From Bacillota bacterium (GTDB lineage Bacteria; Bacillota_A; Clostridia; Lutisporales; Lutisporaceae), in assembly GCA_022706865.1 (NCBI GenBank), contig JAKJBT010000100.1, positions 1 to 5,442 of the forward strand: a DNA stretch of 5,442 nt. Reading direction: 5' to 3'. Shown here piece by piece: positions 1-5,366 of this stretch; the stretch's first letter is position 1; each line of letters begins with the position of its first letter. The notes under the pieces were generated by a model that saw only the letters and a list, made by a program, of their open reading frames with translations, was not told the DNA's origin and did no database searches. Made by a program: the position numbers and the translations under genes.

Positions 1-6
1 CTTCAT
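1..6 (-). CDS. Start of an unidentified leftward gene (two codons, cut by window edge)
   Basis: On the minus strand an ATG at 6-4 is followed by AAG at 3-1, so only Met-Lys lies inside the window and nothing can be said about the product. The start is supported by a GGAGG ribosome binding site at 19-15, which leaves 8 bases to the ATG, and by a well-formed leftward promoter about 60 bases further upstream (65-93). The gene would be divergent from the lipid kinase at 375. It is an inference from signals only. If the bases left of the window show an immediate stop, it fails. Confidence 0.45.
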
Positions 7-14
7 ATATGACG

Positions 15-19
15 CCTCC
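15..19 (-). promoter_or_regulatory. Ribosome binding site for the leftward edge gene
   Basis: The plus-strand CCTCC reads GGAGG on the minus strand, 8 bases before the ATG at 6-4. This is the main evidence that a gene starts at the left edge. Confidence 0.5.
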
Positions 20-64
20 ATTATTTTAGTTTTGTGCCTTTCTTGTCTGGATCAGCACAATACT

Positions 65-93
65 ATTTTAGTGTCAGGCGTCTACTTTTTCAA
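65..93 (-). promoter_or_regulatory. Leftward sigma-A-type promoter
   Basis: On the minus strand a -35 box TTGAAA (93-88) is followed by a 17-base spacer and a -10 box TAAAAT (70-65). Each box matches the consensus at five of six positions. Transcription should start near 58, giving a leader of about 50 bases before the ATG at 6. The 7-base sequence GACGCCT at 11-17 recurs as its reverse complement at 75-81 inside the spacer, so an operator is possible but not shown. Confidence 0.6.
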
Positions 94-174
94 AGTTCAT
101 TGTTTTTCTTTACAGGAATGCTCCTTATAAATCTACGGCTTTAGGCTTGAATGCCGCCTAATATAATTATTATA

Positions 175-274
175 TCATTTTTATTGACGCTTTCCATGGC
201 TTTTGGCTATGCGGACAATCCTCGGAGGAATTGTCAATGACATTACAGCAGCCATGCATATAGAATAAAAATGA
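175..274. repeat. Nested inverted repeat of about 100 bases, possible structured RNA or decayed mobile remnant
   Basis: An 11-base sequence at 175-185 (TCATTTTTATT) is exactly the reverse complement of 264-274. Inside it, 195-201 (CATGGCT) pairs with 250-256 (AGCCATG). At the centre, 214-222 pairs with 226-235 around a CGG loop with one bulged A at 229. The three stems are concentric and separated by unpaired stretches, so a transcript could fold into an interrupted rod. There is no T-run after 274, so it is not a standard terminator. I do not recognise it as a known RNA family. The right arm overlaps the -35 box of the downstream promoter. Confidence 0.45.
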
Positions 275-305
275 CACGTATTAGTAGAATAATCTATGAT
301 ATAAT
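271..305 (+). promoter_or_regulatory. Likely promoter of the lipid kinase gene
   Basis: ATGACA (271-276) is followed after 18 bases by TATGAT (295-300). Each box has five of six consensus bases. A perfect TATAAT overlaps at 300-305, but its matching -35 position is poor. Start of transcription would be near 307-312, leaving a leader of about 65 bases before the ATG at 375. The -35 box overlaps the right arm of the 175-274 inverted repeat, so folding of that repeat or a protein bound to it could affect this promoter. Confidence 0.5.
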
Positions 306-363
306 ATGCGCAAGCACATGGCACAATCATAAATTCTGAAGAATTCATTATATTATGTGAAGC

Positions 364-370
364 GGGGTGA
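364..370 (+). promoter_or_regulatory. Ribosome binding site that sets the lipid kinase start
   Basis: GGGGTGA differs from the ideal GGAGGTGA by a single mismatch and leaves 4 bases before the ATG at 375. The upstream in-frame GTG at 357 has no comparable site, so 375 is preferred. Confidence 0.65.
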
Positions 371-374
371 GAGA

Positions 375-1253
375 ATGAAAAAGCTGAAGTTCATATATAA
401 TCCGTACTCCGGAGAAGGTGTCTTCAAGGACAGGCTTGATTATCTCATTGAAAGGTTTCAAAAGGCCGGGTATATGATGGTTCCTTTCAGAAGCAGTGAT
501 GTAAATGAACTTGACCGGGCTTTTTTTGACATACATGAGGACTATGAGGCTGTTTGCATTTCAGGAGGCGACGGTACTCTAAGCACTGTAATAAATATTA
601 TGGCATCAAGGAAGCTGAAACTTCCCGTCGGGATATTTCCCTTCGGCACAGCCAATGATTTTGCAGCACACCTTAATATACCGGGAGATATTGAAGCCTG
701 CTGTGAAATAATAGAAAAGGGCAGGACAAAAAAAGTTGATATAGGAAGGGTCAACAACAGCTACTTTTTAAACGTATGCAGTGCGGGGCTGCTTTCGGAT
801 GTTGCCTATGAAACGGATACGAATCTGAAAAATGCCCTGGGAAAATTGGCTTATTACATGAAAGGCATAGAGAAGATACCCAGGTTTACTCCATTCAAAA
901 TGAGGCTTCAGTATGGAAGCAATGTTATCGAGGACAACTTCCTGATGCTCCTTATATTGAACGGCAGCTCGGCGGGAGGCTTCAACAGGCTTGCGCCCAA
1001 TGCTGTAATAGATGACGGGCTGCTGGACATAATAGCGGTTAAGAACACAAATATTACAAATATACTTGCTTTATTTTTGAAGATATTGAGGGGAGAGCAT
1101 ATTGGAGACGCCAACCTCTATAATTTTCAGGCCGGCAGGCTTGCCATTACCTGTGAAGGCGGTTGTGAGACCGACATTGACGGAGAACGGGGACCGGGCT
1201 TCCCCCTGGATATAGAGGTCAAAAAGCATTTCTTAAAGGTATTTGTACCATAA
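375..1253 (+). CDS. Diacylglycerol kinase-family lipid kinase (YegS/BmrU/DgkB type)
   Basis: The 292-residue protein is a full-length member of the soluble lipid kinase family that transfers phosphate from ATP to diacylglycerol or a related lipid at the inner face of the membrane. In Firmicutes, DgkB recycles diacylglycerol from lipoteichoic acid synthesis, but the substrate here cannot be read from the sequence. Visible motifs are NPYSGEG (9-15), the nucleotide-binding SGGDGT (63-68), PFGTANDFA (89-97), NGSSAGGF (196-203), the NAVIDDGLLD segment (209-218) and IDGE (268-271), where the acidic residues fit the catalytic and metal site. The order and length match the family (about 290-310 residues). 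An in-frame GTG at 357 would add six residues, but GGGGTGA (364-370) is correctly spaced only for the ATG at 375. The gene is a single unit with its own likely promoter and converges on the GNAT gene. Family assignment is firm and exact substrate is unknown. Confidence 0.9.
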   Translation: MKKLKFIYNPYSGEGVFKDRLDYLIERFQKAGYMMVPFRSSDVNELDRAFFDIHEDYEAVCISGGDGTLSTVINIMASRKLKLPVGIFPFGTANDFAAHLNIPGDIEACCEIIEKGRTKKVDIGRVNNSYFLNVCSAGLLSDVAYETDTNLKNALGKLAYYMKGIEKIPRFTPFKMRLQYGSNVIEDNFLMLLILNGSSAGGFNRLAPNAVIDDGLLDIIAVKNTNITNILALFLKILRGEHIGDANLYNFQAGRLAITCEGGCETDIDGERGPGFPLDIEVKKHFLKVFVP

Positions 1254-1254
1254 A

Positions 1255-1335
1255 GACGGGGACACGGGGACGTTTCTCTTGTCCCGCTGAAGGCGGGACA
1301 AGAGAAACGTCCCCATGTCCCCATGTCCCCCCGTC
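1255..1335. repeat. Long GC-rich palindrome resembling a REP doublet (BIME-like)
   Basis: A perfect 22-base-pair stem (1266-1287 with 1293-1314) surrounds a 5-base loop (TGAAG, 1288-1292). It continues outward to about 1256/1324 with two mismatches. Each arm also contains its own small palindrome, GGGAC-N9-GTCCC, so the element can be read as two REP-like units facing each other. The right arm carries CCCCATGT twice in tandem (1311-1318, 1319-1326), whereas the left arm has one related unit. It fills nearly all of the gap between the convergent lipid kinase and GNAT genes. From memory, intergenic palindromes with GGGGAC...GTCCC ends are common and multicopy in Clostridia and are sometimes linked to Y1-type (RAYT) transposases. 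No such transposase is in this window. Neither side has a clear T-run, so it is not a classical terminator, although it could block transcription or protect 3' ends. Confidence 0.8.
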
Positions 1336-1338
1336 GCA

Positions 1339-2196
1339 TCATCCTTCATATATATAATACAGATAATCGCAGGTTGAAGGGTCCATCATACCGAATCCGC
1401 CTGCACTGAGGGCTTCTATCAGTTCCGTATCTGCCGGCATAACCGAGGTCAGAGGCGGAACGGGGCATTTGCCCGCAAGGGTCAGTAAATAGTAATTCAT
1501 AAAGGTATTTATACCCTCAAAACTTTCATCAAACACTATGAAATGAGGATCGCCTTTTAACTTGAAAAGCCCCTTGTGCCCGTTTATCGATACGAAGCAT
1601 TTTTCCTTCAGCAGCTCTTCATACAGCTCCGGTGTGGGTTTCTGAAAGAGAAACACAAAAGGCAGAATGCCGTCTCTTCTTTTAATATATGGCAGATTTG
1701 CAAATTCGTCATAGGAAGGCTTCCAGCTTTCTACGTCAAAGTCTCCGATGCCCAATGAATTGTCCGCATCGCTGTATTCCTTCCAAATGAATTTATACTC
1801 TTGCTTCAGCCTGAAACCGAGTTTTGTCATCAGACTGATGCTTTCAACTGATGAGATGTGAGTGGAAAACGCAATTTTATTTATTTTTCCGCTTCCAAGA
1901 TCCTCCAGGGCCTTATTAAAGATCCTTACAGCCAGTTCCTTTCCTATGCCCCGCCCCCGGCAATCCTTATGGGTTCTCAACCCTTCAAGCCAGCCGCTGC
2001 CGTCGTAAAGCACAGAATATTTATCCGTTCCTATTACCTTGTCGGTATCAGTATCAACGGCGCCCAGAAACAAGCCCTTATCATCAACCCATTTATGAAA
2101 AATCTCAGGAAGATAATCGGTTCCTCCCCAGATATCCTTACAGATATCCAATATGTCATCATAATCTTCATGGGTTAGCTTTCTGTATTCTATCAT
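1339..2196 (-). CDS. GNAT-family N-acetyltransferase with a large C-terminal extension
   Basis: The 285-residue protein has an N-terminal GNAT fold at about residues 1-140. The acetyl-CoA-binding motif is the clear RGRGIG (80-85) after the GLRTHKDC strand, followed by the later SVESISLMTKLGFRL segment (116-130), typical of motif B. The early IWGGTDYLP (22-30) and EGLR (71-74) resemble, from memory, the vertebrate NAT16/histidine acetyltransferase group, which also has a second domain. The C-terminal half (about 145-285) has no motif I recognise and may bind substrate. The likely activity is acetyl transfer from acetyl-CoA to a small-molecule or peptide amine, and the substrate is unknown. The ATG at 2196 is preceded on the minus strand by AAGGGGT about 6 bases upstream. 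A leftward promoter lies at 2266-2294. The gene is a single unit, divergent from telA and convergent with the lipid kinase. Confidence 0.82.
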   Translation of the reverse strand: MIEYRKLTHEDYDDILDICKDIWGGTDYLPEIFHKWVDDKGLFLGAVDTDTDKVIGTDKYSVLYDGSGWLEGLRTHKDCRGRGIGKELAVRIFNKALEDLGSGKINKIAFSTHISSVESISLMTKLGFRLKQEYKFIWKEYSDADNSLGIGDFDVESWKPSYDEFANLPYIKRRDGILPFVFLFQKPTPELYEELLKEKCFVSINGHKGLFKLKGDPHFIVFDESFEGINTFMNYYLLTLAGKCPVPPLTSVMPADTELIEALSAGGFGMMDPSTCDYLYYIYEG

Positions 2197-2265
2197 ACAA
2201 TTACCCCTTTAATTCATATCGTAATCCTTTGTATATTTCCCGTCGTGGCAAAAAGGCTATATTCA

Positions 2266-2294
2266 ATTATACTATACGCATAAATATCTTTAAA
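2266..2294 (-). promoter_or_regulatory. Promoter of the GNAT gene
   Basis: On the minus strand TTTAAA (2294-2289) is followed by exactly 17 bases and a perfect TATAAT (2271-2266). Transcription would start near 2259, giving a leader of about 60 bases. The -35 box matches consensus at four of six positions. Confidence 0.6.
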
Positions 2295-2312
2295 CTTATT
2301 GCATATATATTT

Positions 2313-2341
2313 TTGTGAAAAAAATGATAAAATGGTATTAT
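2313..2341 (+). promoter_or_regulatory. Promoter of the telA-pepF operon
   Basis: TTGTGA (2313-2318) and TATTAT (2336-2341) are separated by 17 bases. The -10 box is preceded directly by TGG (2333-2335), an extended -10 element that compensates for the weaker -35. Transcription would start near 2348, about 56 bases before the telA ATG. Its boxes lie just right of the divergent GNAT promoter, with 18 bases between the two -35 boxes, so the two polymerases could interfere or share a regulator. Confidence 0.6.
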
Positions 2342-2390
2342 ATCGGAATCAGTAAAAAGGTTAATTATTTACGTATATATATTTGTACGA

Positions 2391-2396
2391 AGGAGG
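2391..2396 (+). promoter_or_regulatory. Ribosome binding site that sets the telA start
   Basis: A perfect AGGAGG lies 7 bases before the ATG at 2404. An in-frame TTG at 2383 lies upstream of this site and would place it inside the coding region, so 2404 is taken as the start. Confidence 0.85.
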
Positions 2397-2403
2397 AGTG
2401 ATT

Positions 2404-3489
2404 ATGGAAGCGGAAAAATACAAGGTTGCGGAGACCGTGATGGAGGAAGTCGACCTTTCCAAGCTTACTGAAGAGCAGAAACAGAGGCTGGAAGAAATAA
2501 TAAAAACCATTAATTTGGAGGATTCCCAGTTCATACTTCAGTACGGGGTGGGGGCCCAAAGCCAGATAGCCGGTTTTGCGGATAACATTGTAAGCGAGGT
2601 AAGATCAAAGGACAGCGGTTATGTGGGGGATATACTCACCGACCTTATGCTTAAGGTAAAAGAATTGGATGTTGATGGTGTAAGCTCGGGCAAGGGATTC
2701 ATGTCCAGGTTTCCCATTTTCGGATCTTTAGTTAACAATACCCAGAAATTTGCTGCAAGATATCAGAAACTCAGCACCGAGATTGAGAAAATCGTGGATG
2801 AACTGGACAAATCCAAGATGCAGCTGTTAAAGGATATAACCCTGCTGGATTACCTGTTTGAGAAGAACCTTGAATACCTGGGCAACCTCAACTATTACAT
2901 AATGGCAGGAACTTTGAAGCTTAAGGAAATCAACGAAAAAGTAATCCCGGAAATGCAGGCCAAGGTGAATGAGACCAATGACCCTTTAGATGCGCAGAAG
3001 CTGAATGACCTTATACAGATGGCAAACAGATTTGAGAAGAAAATACACGACCTGAAGCTCAGCAGGATGGTGTCCCTGCAGACAGCGCCCCAGATTAGGC
3101 TTATTCAGAACAATAACCAGGTGCTGGTGGAAAAGATACAAAGCTCCATATTGAATACCATACCCCTGTGGAAGAATCAGATTGTCATCGCAATAAGCCT
3201 GGCAAAGCAGAAAAATGCCCTGGCGGTTCAGAAGGAAGTAACTGATACCACTAATACACTGCTACAGAAGAATGCGGAGATGCTGAAGACCGGTTCAATT
3301 GACCTGGCAAGGGAGACTGAGCGGGGAGTCGTGGACATAGAGACTCTTAAGAAGGTAAATGAGGATCTTATAGCCACAATTGACGAAACCCTGAATATCC
3401 AGAAGGAAGGCCGCATAAAGAGGAAGCAGGCGGAAGAAGAGCTTGCAGCTATAGAAAGAGAGCTTAAACAAAAACTAATAGGGAAATGA
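2404..3489 (+). CDS. telA: TelA-family toxic anion resistance protein
   Basis: The 361-residue protein belongs to the TelA family (Pfam PF05816), first named for tellurite resistance plasmid genes and widespread in Firmicutes, where the biochemical role is still poorly defined and may relate to envelope stress or antimicrobial tolerance. Family hallmarks seen are FGSLVNN (106-112), NLNYYIMAGTLKLKEI (161-176), QTAPQIRLIQNNNQ (226-239) followed by an ILNTIPLWKNQIVIAISL segment (249-266), and a C-terminal DIETLKKVNEDLI (311-323) with NIQKEGR (331-337). The protein is highly charged and predicted to be mostly helical with probable coiled-coil stretches at about 115-215 and 310-360. No signal peptide or membrane segment is seen, so it should be cytoplasmic. 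Length is normal. It is the first gene of an operon with pepF. The XpaC partner often found next to telA in Bacillus-type genomes is absent here. Confidence 0.9.
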   Translation: MEAEKYKVAETVMEEVDLSKLTEEQKQRLEEIIKTINLEDSQFILQYGVGAQSQIAGFADNIVSEVRSKDSGYVGDILTDLMLKVKELDVDGVSSGKGFMSRFPIFGSLVNNTQKFAARYQKLSTEIEKIVDELDKSKMQLLKDITLLDYLFEKNLEYLGNLNYYIMAGTLKLKEINEKVIPEMQAKVNETNDPLDAQKLNDLIQMANRFEKKIHDLKLSRMVSLQTAPQIRLIQNNNQVLVEKIQSSILNTIPLWKNQIVIAISLAKQKNALAVQKEVTDTTNTLLQKNAEMLKTGSIDLARETERGVVDIETLKKVNEDLIATIDETLNIQKEGRIKRKQAEEELAAIERELKQKLIGK

Positions 3490-3507
3490 TATATATAAAA
3501 AATGAGT

Positions 3508-3513
3508 GGAGGT
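3508..3513 (+). promoter_or_regulatory. Ribosome binding site that sets the pepF start
   Basis: GGAGGT lies 6 bases before the ATG at 3520. An in-frame ATG at 3502 lies upstream of this site and has no site of its own, so the longer 595-residue reading is unlikely. Confidence 0.8.
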
Positions 3514-3519
3514 TATCTA

Positions 3520-5289
3520 ATGGATCAGAGATGGAGTCTGGATGAACTGTATAAATCCTTTGAATCAAAAGAGTTCAAGAAGGACTATGAGAAGTGTATC
3601 AAGGATATTGAGGGGATAAAGGAATGGGCCGAGAGCAATTTTAAGGATTCATCAAATGCGGCCCATAAGCTGAGAAGATATATAAAGACCATCAATGAGT
3701 TCTATATGCTGTATACACGGCTTTACAGCTACGCGCAGCTTACCGTCAGTGTGGAAGCCAGGAATGAAAAGGCACTGAAGGTAATCGACTGCCTGGAGGA
3801 AAAAGCCACAGAGCTTACAAAGCCCGAAGTAAGCTTCCAGAAATGGCTTGGAACCATAAGCAATATAGATGAAATCATTGCCTCTGACAGTTACCTGAAG
3901 AAGTTCGAGTTCTTCTTCAGGGAGAATCTCGAAAAGAGCAAATATCTGCTGAGCGACAAAGAAGAAGTGCTGATATCAAAAATGAAGACAACAGGCTCTG
4001 CCGCATGGGAAAAGCTTCAGGAGCTTTTAACCTCCACACTTCTTGTGGAAATTACATTGGATGGAGAGGATAAGAAGCTTCCGCTGCCGATAATCAGGAA
4101 TATGGCATACAATAAGGATGCTGAACTGAGAAAAAAGGCCTATGAAGCGGAGCTGAAGGCTTATCAGAAGATTGACGAATCTGTGGCCGCCTGCCTGAAT
4201 GGCATAAAAGGAGAAGTAATCACCGTATCGCGGATGAAGGGTTACAAGTCCCCTTTGGAGAAGACGGTTCTGGATTCAAGGATGGATTTGGAAACACTGT
4301 ATGCAATGATTGCCGCAATGCGGGAAAGCCTGCCGGACTTCCACAGGTATTTCAGGAAAAAGGCAGAGCTTATGGGATATAAGAACGGGCTGCCTTTCTA
4401 TGACATGTTTGCCCCCATGGGGGATGTCAATATGCAATTCAGCTATAAGGAAGCCAGAGACTATATAGTTGCCAGCTTCAGAACCTTCAGTGACAGGCTG
4501 GCAGATTATGCCGCCCATGCCTTCGATAACCGCTGGATAGATGCGGAGCCAAGAGAAGGAAAACGGGGAGGGGCTTTTTGTGAAAATCTTCATTCAATAG
4601 GGGAGAGCAGAATACTCGCAAACTTTGACGGAAGCTTCAGCAATATGACCACCCTGGCTCATGAGCTGGGCCATGGGTATCACGGGGCATGCCTTGTGAA
4701 GGAAGAGTACCTCAACTCTGATTACCCGATGCCTATAGTGGAGACAGCTTCTATATTCTGCGAGACTATAGTCAAAGAAGCGGCATTAAAGACAGCCGGT
4801 AAGGAGGAAGCTTTCTCCATGCTGGAAAACGATATATCAGATTCGGCCCAGGTCATAGTAGATATATACAGCCGCTTTATTTTTGAAAGCGAAGTATTCA
4901 AAAGAAGGGAATCCGGCTCATTATCCGTAAATGAGCTGAAGGAGATAATGCTTGATGCACAGAAGGAAGCATACGGAAACGGACTAGACCATGAACTCCT
5001 TCATCCTTACATGTGGCTGTGCAAGCCGCACTATTACAGTGCCGACTATAACTTCTACAACTTCCCCTACGCTTTCGGACTGCTTTTCTCAAAGGGCTTG
5101 TATGCCGAGTACCTGAAGAAGGGCAAGGAATTCACGGCGGAGTATGACAGGATGCTGTCGGTGACAGGCAGGATGAATATTGCGGATGTTGCAAAGGTCA
5201 TGAATATTGACGTGCACGATCCGGACTTCTGGAGAAGCTCTCTGGAGCTTATCAGGAAGGATATCGACAGGTTTATCAATCTTAAATAG
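3520..5289 (+). CDS. pepF: M3-family oligoendopeptidase (PepF type)
   Basis: The 589-residue protein is a zinc metallopeptidase of family M3, subfamily PepF, which cuts short peptides in the cytoplasm and is linked to peptide recycling and turnover of cleaved signal or signalling peptides. The zinc site is HELGH at 381-385 (two His ligands and the catalytic Glu382), with the third ligand most likely Glu408 in ETASIFCE. The C-terminal substrate-binding segment is clear: HPYMW (495-499), PHYY (503-506) and YNFYNFPYAFG (510-520), with the usual His and Tyr residues. The N-terminal helical lobe (about 1-200, PF08439 region) precedes the catalytic domain (about 200-580). Length is typical and nothing is missing. 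It has no signal peptide. It begins 30 bases after telA with no terminator between them, so both are probably on one transcript. The operon ends at the hairpins right of 5290. Confidence 0.93.
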   Translation: MDQRWSLDELYKSFESKEFKKDYEKCIKDIEGIKEWAESNFKDSSNAAHKLRRYIKTINEFYMLYTRLYSYAQLTVSVEARNEKALKVIDCLEEKATELTKPEVSFQKWLGTISNIDEIIASDSYLKKFEFFFRENLEKSKYLLSDKEEVLISKMKTTGSAAWEKLQELLTSTLLVEITLDGEDKKLPLPIIRNMAYNKDAELRKKAYEAELKAYQKIDESVAACLNGIKGEVITVSRMKGYKSPLEKTVLDSRMDLETLYAMIAAMRESLPDFHRYFRKKAELMGYKNGLPFYDMFAPMGDVNMQFSYKEARDYIVASFRTFSDRLADYAAHAFDNRWIDAEPREGKRGGAFCENLHSIGESRILANFDGSFSNMTTLAHELGHGYHGACLVKEEYLNSDYPMPIVETASIFCETIVKEAALKTAGKEEAFSMLENDISDSAQVIVDIYSRFIFESEVFKRRESGSLSVNELKEIMLDAQKEAYGNGLDHELLHPYMWLCKPHYYSADYNFYNFPYAFGLLFSKGLYAEYLKKGKEFTAEYDRMLSVTGRMNIADVAKVMNIDVHDPDFWRSSLELIRKDIDRFINLK

Positions 5290-5292
5290 AAA

Positions 5293-5317
5293 GAAGGCTG
5301 CCTTATCGGCAGCCTTC
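5293..5317 (-). terminator. Hairpin likely ending leftward transcription
   Basis: A 10-base-pair stem (GAAGGCTGCC at 5293-5302 with GGCAGCCTTC at 5308-5317) has a 5-base TTATC loop. Read on the minus strand it is followed by TTTCTATTT, a T-rich tract running into the pepF stop codon. On the plus strand the following bases are CAGTTTGC, a poor tract. It therefore fits best as a terminator for a leftward gene entering from the right, and it may help end pepF transcripts too. Confidence 0.6.
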
Positions 5318-5328
5318 AGTTTGCAGAC

Positions 5329-5366
5329 AAACACGGTTTCAGCCAGAAACGGAAACCGTGTTTTTT
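5329..5366 (+). terminator. Rho-independent terminator of the telA-pepF operon
   Basis: A 12-base-pair stem (AAACACGGTTTC at 5329-5340 with GAAACCGTGTTT at 5352-5363) encloses an 11-base loop and runs directly into six T residues (5361-5366). This is a standard intrinsic terminator 40 bases after the pepF stop. Confidence 0.85.

Larger units (their letters stand above)
7..374. other. Long intergenic region between divergent genes
   Basis: No convincing protein-coding gene lies in these 368 bases. The left part carries the leader and promoter of the edge gene. A short hairpin sits at 141-161 (TTAGGC pairing with GCCTAA, 9-base loop), followed by an AT-rich run with a TATAAT at 162-167. Then come the nested inverted repeat at 175-274 and the rightward promoter at 271-305. 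A small hairpin at 332-345 (AATTC, loop TGAA, GAATT) lies in the presumed leader of the lipid kinase. No tRNA, rRNA or riboswitch class that I know is recognisable here. Confidence 0.6.

Noticed and set aside
141..167. Hairpin TTAGGC/GCCTAA followed by AT-rich bases as a rightward terminator
   Set aside because: No rightward gene lies to its left, the stem is only six pairs with a 9-base loop, and the following bases are mixed A and T rather than a T-run.
1255..1335. Possible CRISPR unit or classical rho-independent terminator
   Set aside because: There is only one palindrome with no regularly spaced repeats or spacers, and neither side of the stem has a T-run suitable for intrinsic termination.
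1127..1342. A minus-strand frame covering the end of the lipid kinase and the palindrome
   Set aside because: Part of it translates the GC-rich repeat and the rest is antisense to the kinase. No ribosome binding site or family signature is present.
1858..2178. An open plus-strand frame of about 106 codons opposite the GNAT gene
   Set aside because: It lies wholly inside the GNAT coding region on the other strand, has no family motif and is not preceded by a convincing ribosome binding site. The GNAT frame has clear motifs.
3490..3519. A separate promoter for pepF between telA and pepF
   Set aside because: The gap is only 30 bases, mostly occupied by the ribosome binding site, and no paired -35 and -10 boxes were found there. 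One inside the end of telA cannot be excluded.
4276..4593. An open minus-strand frame of about 105 codons opposite pepF
   Set aside because: It is a shadow of the PepF catalytic domain, with no recognisable protein features and no promoter on that strand.
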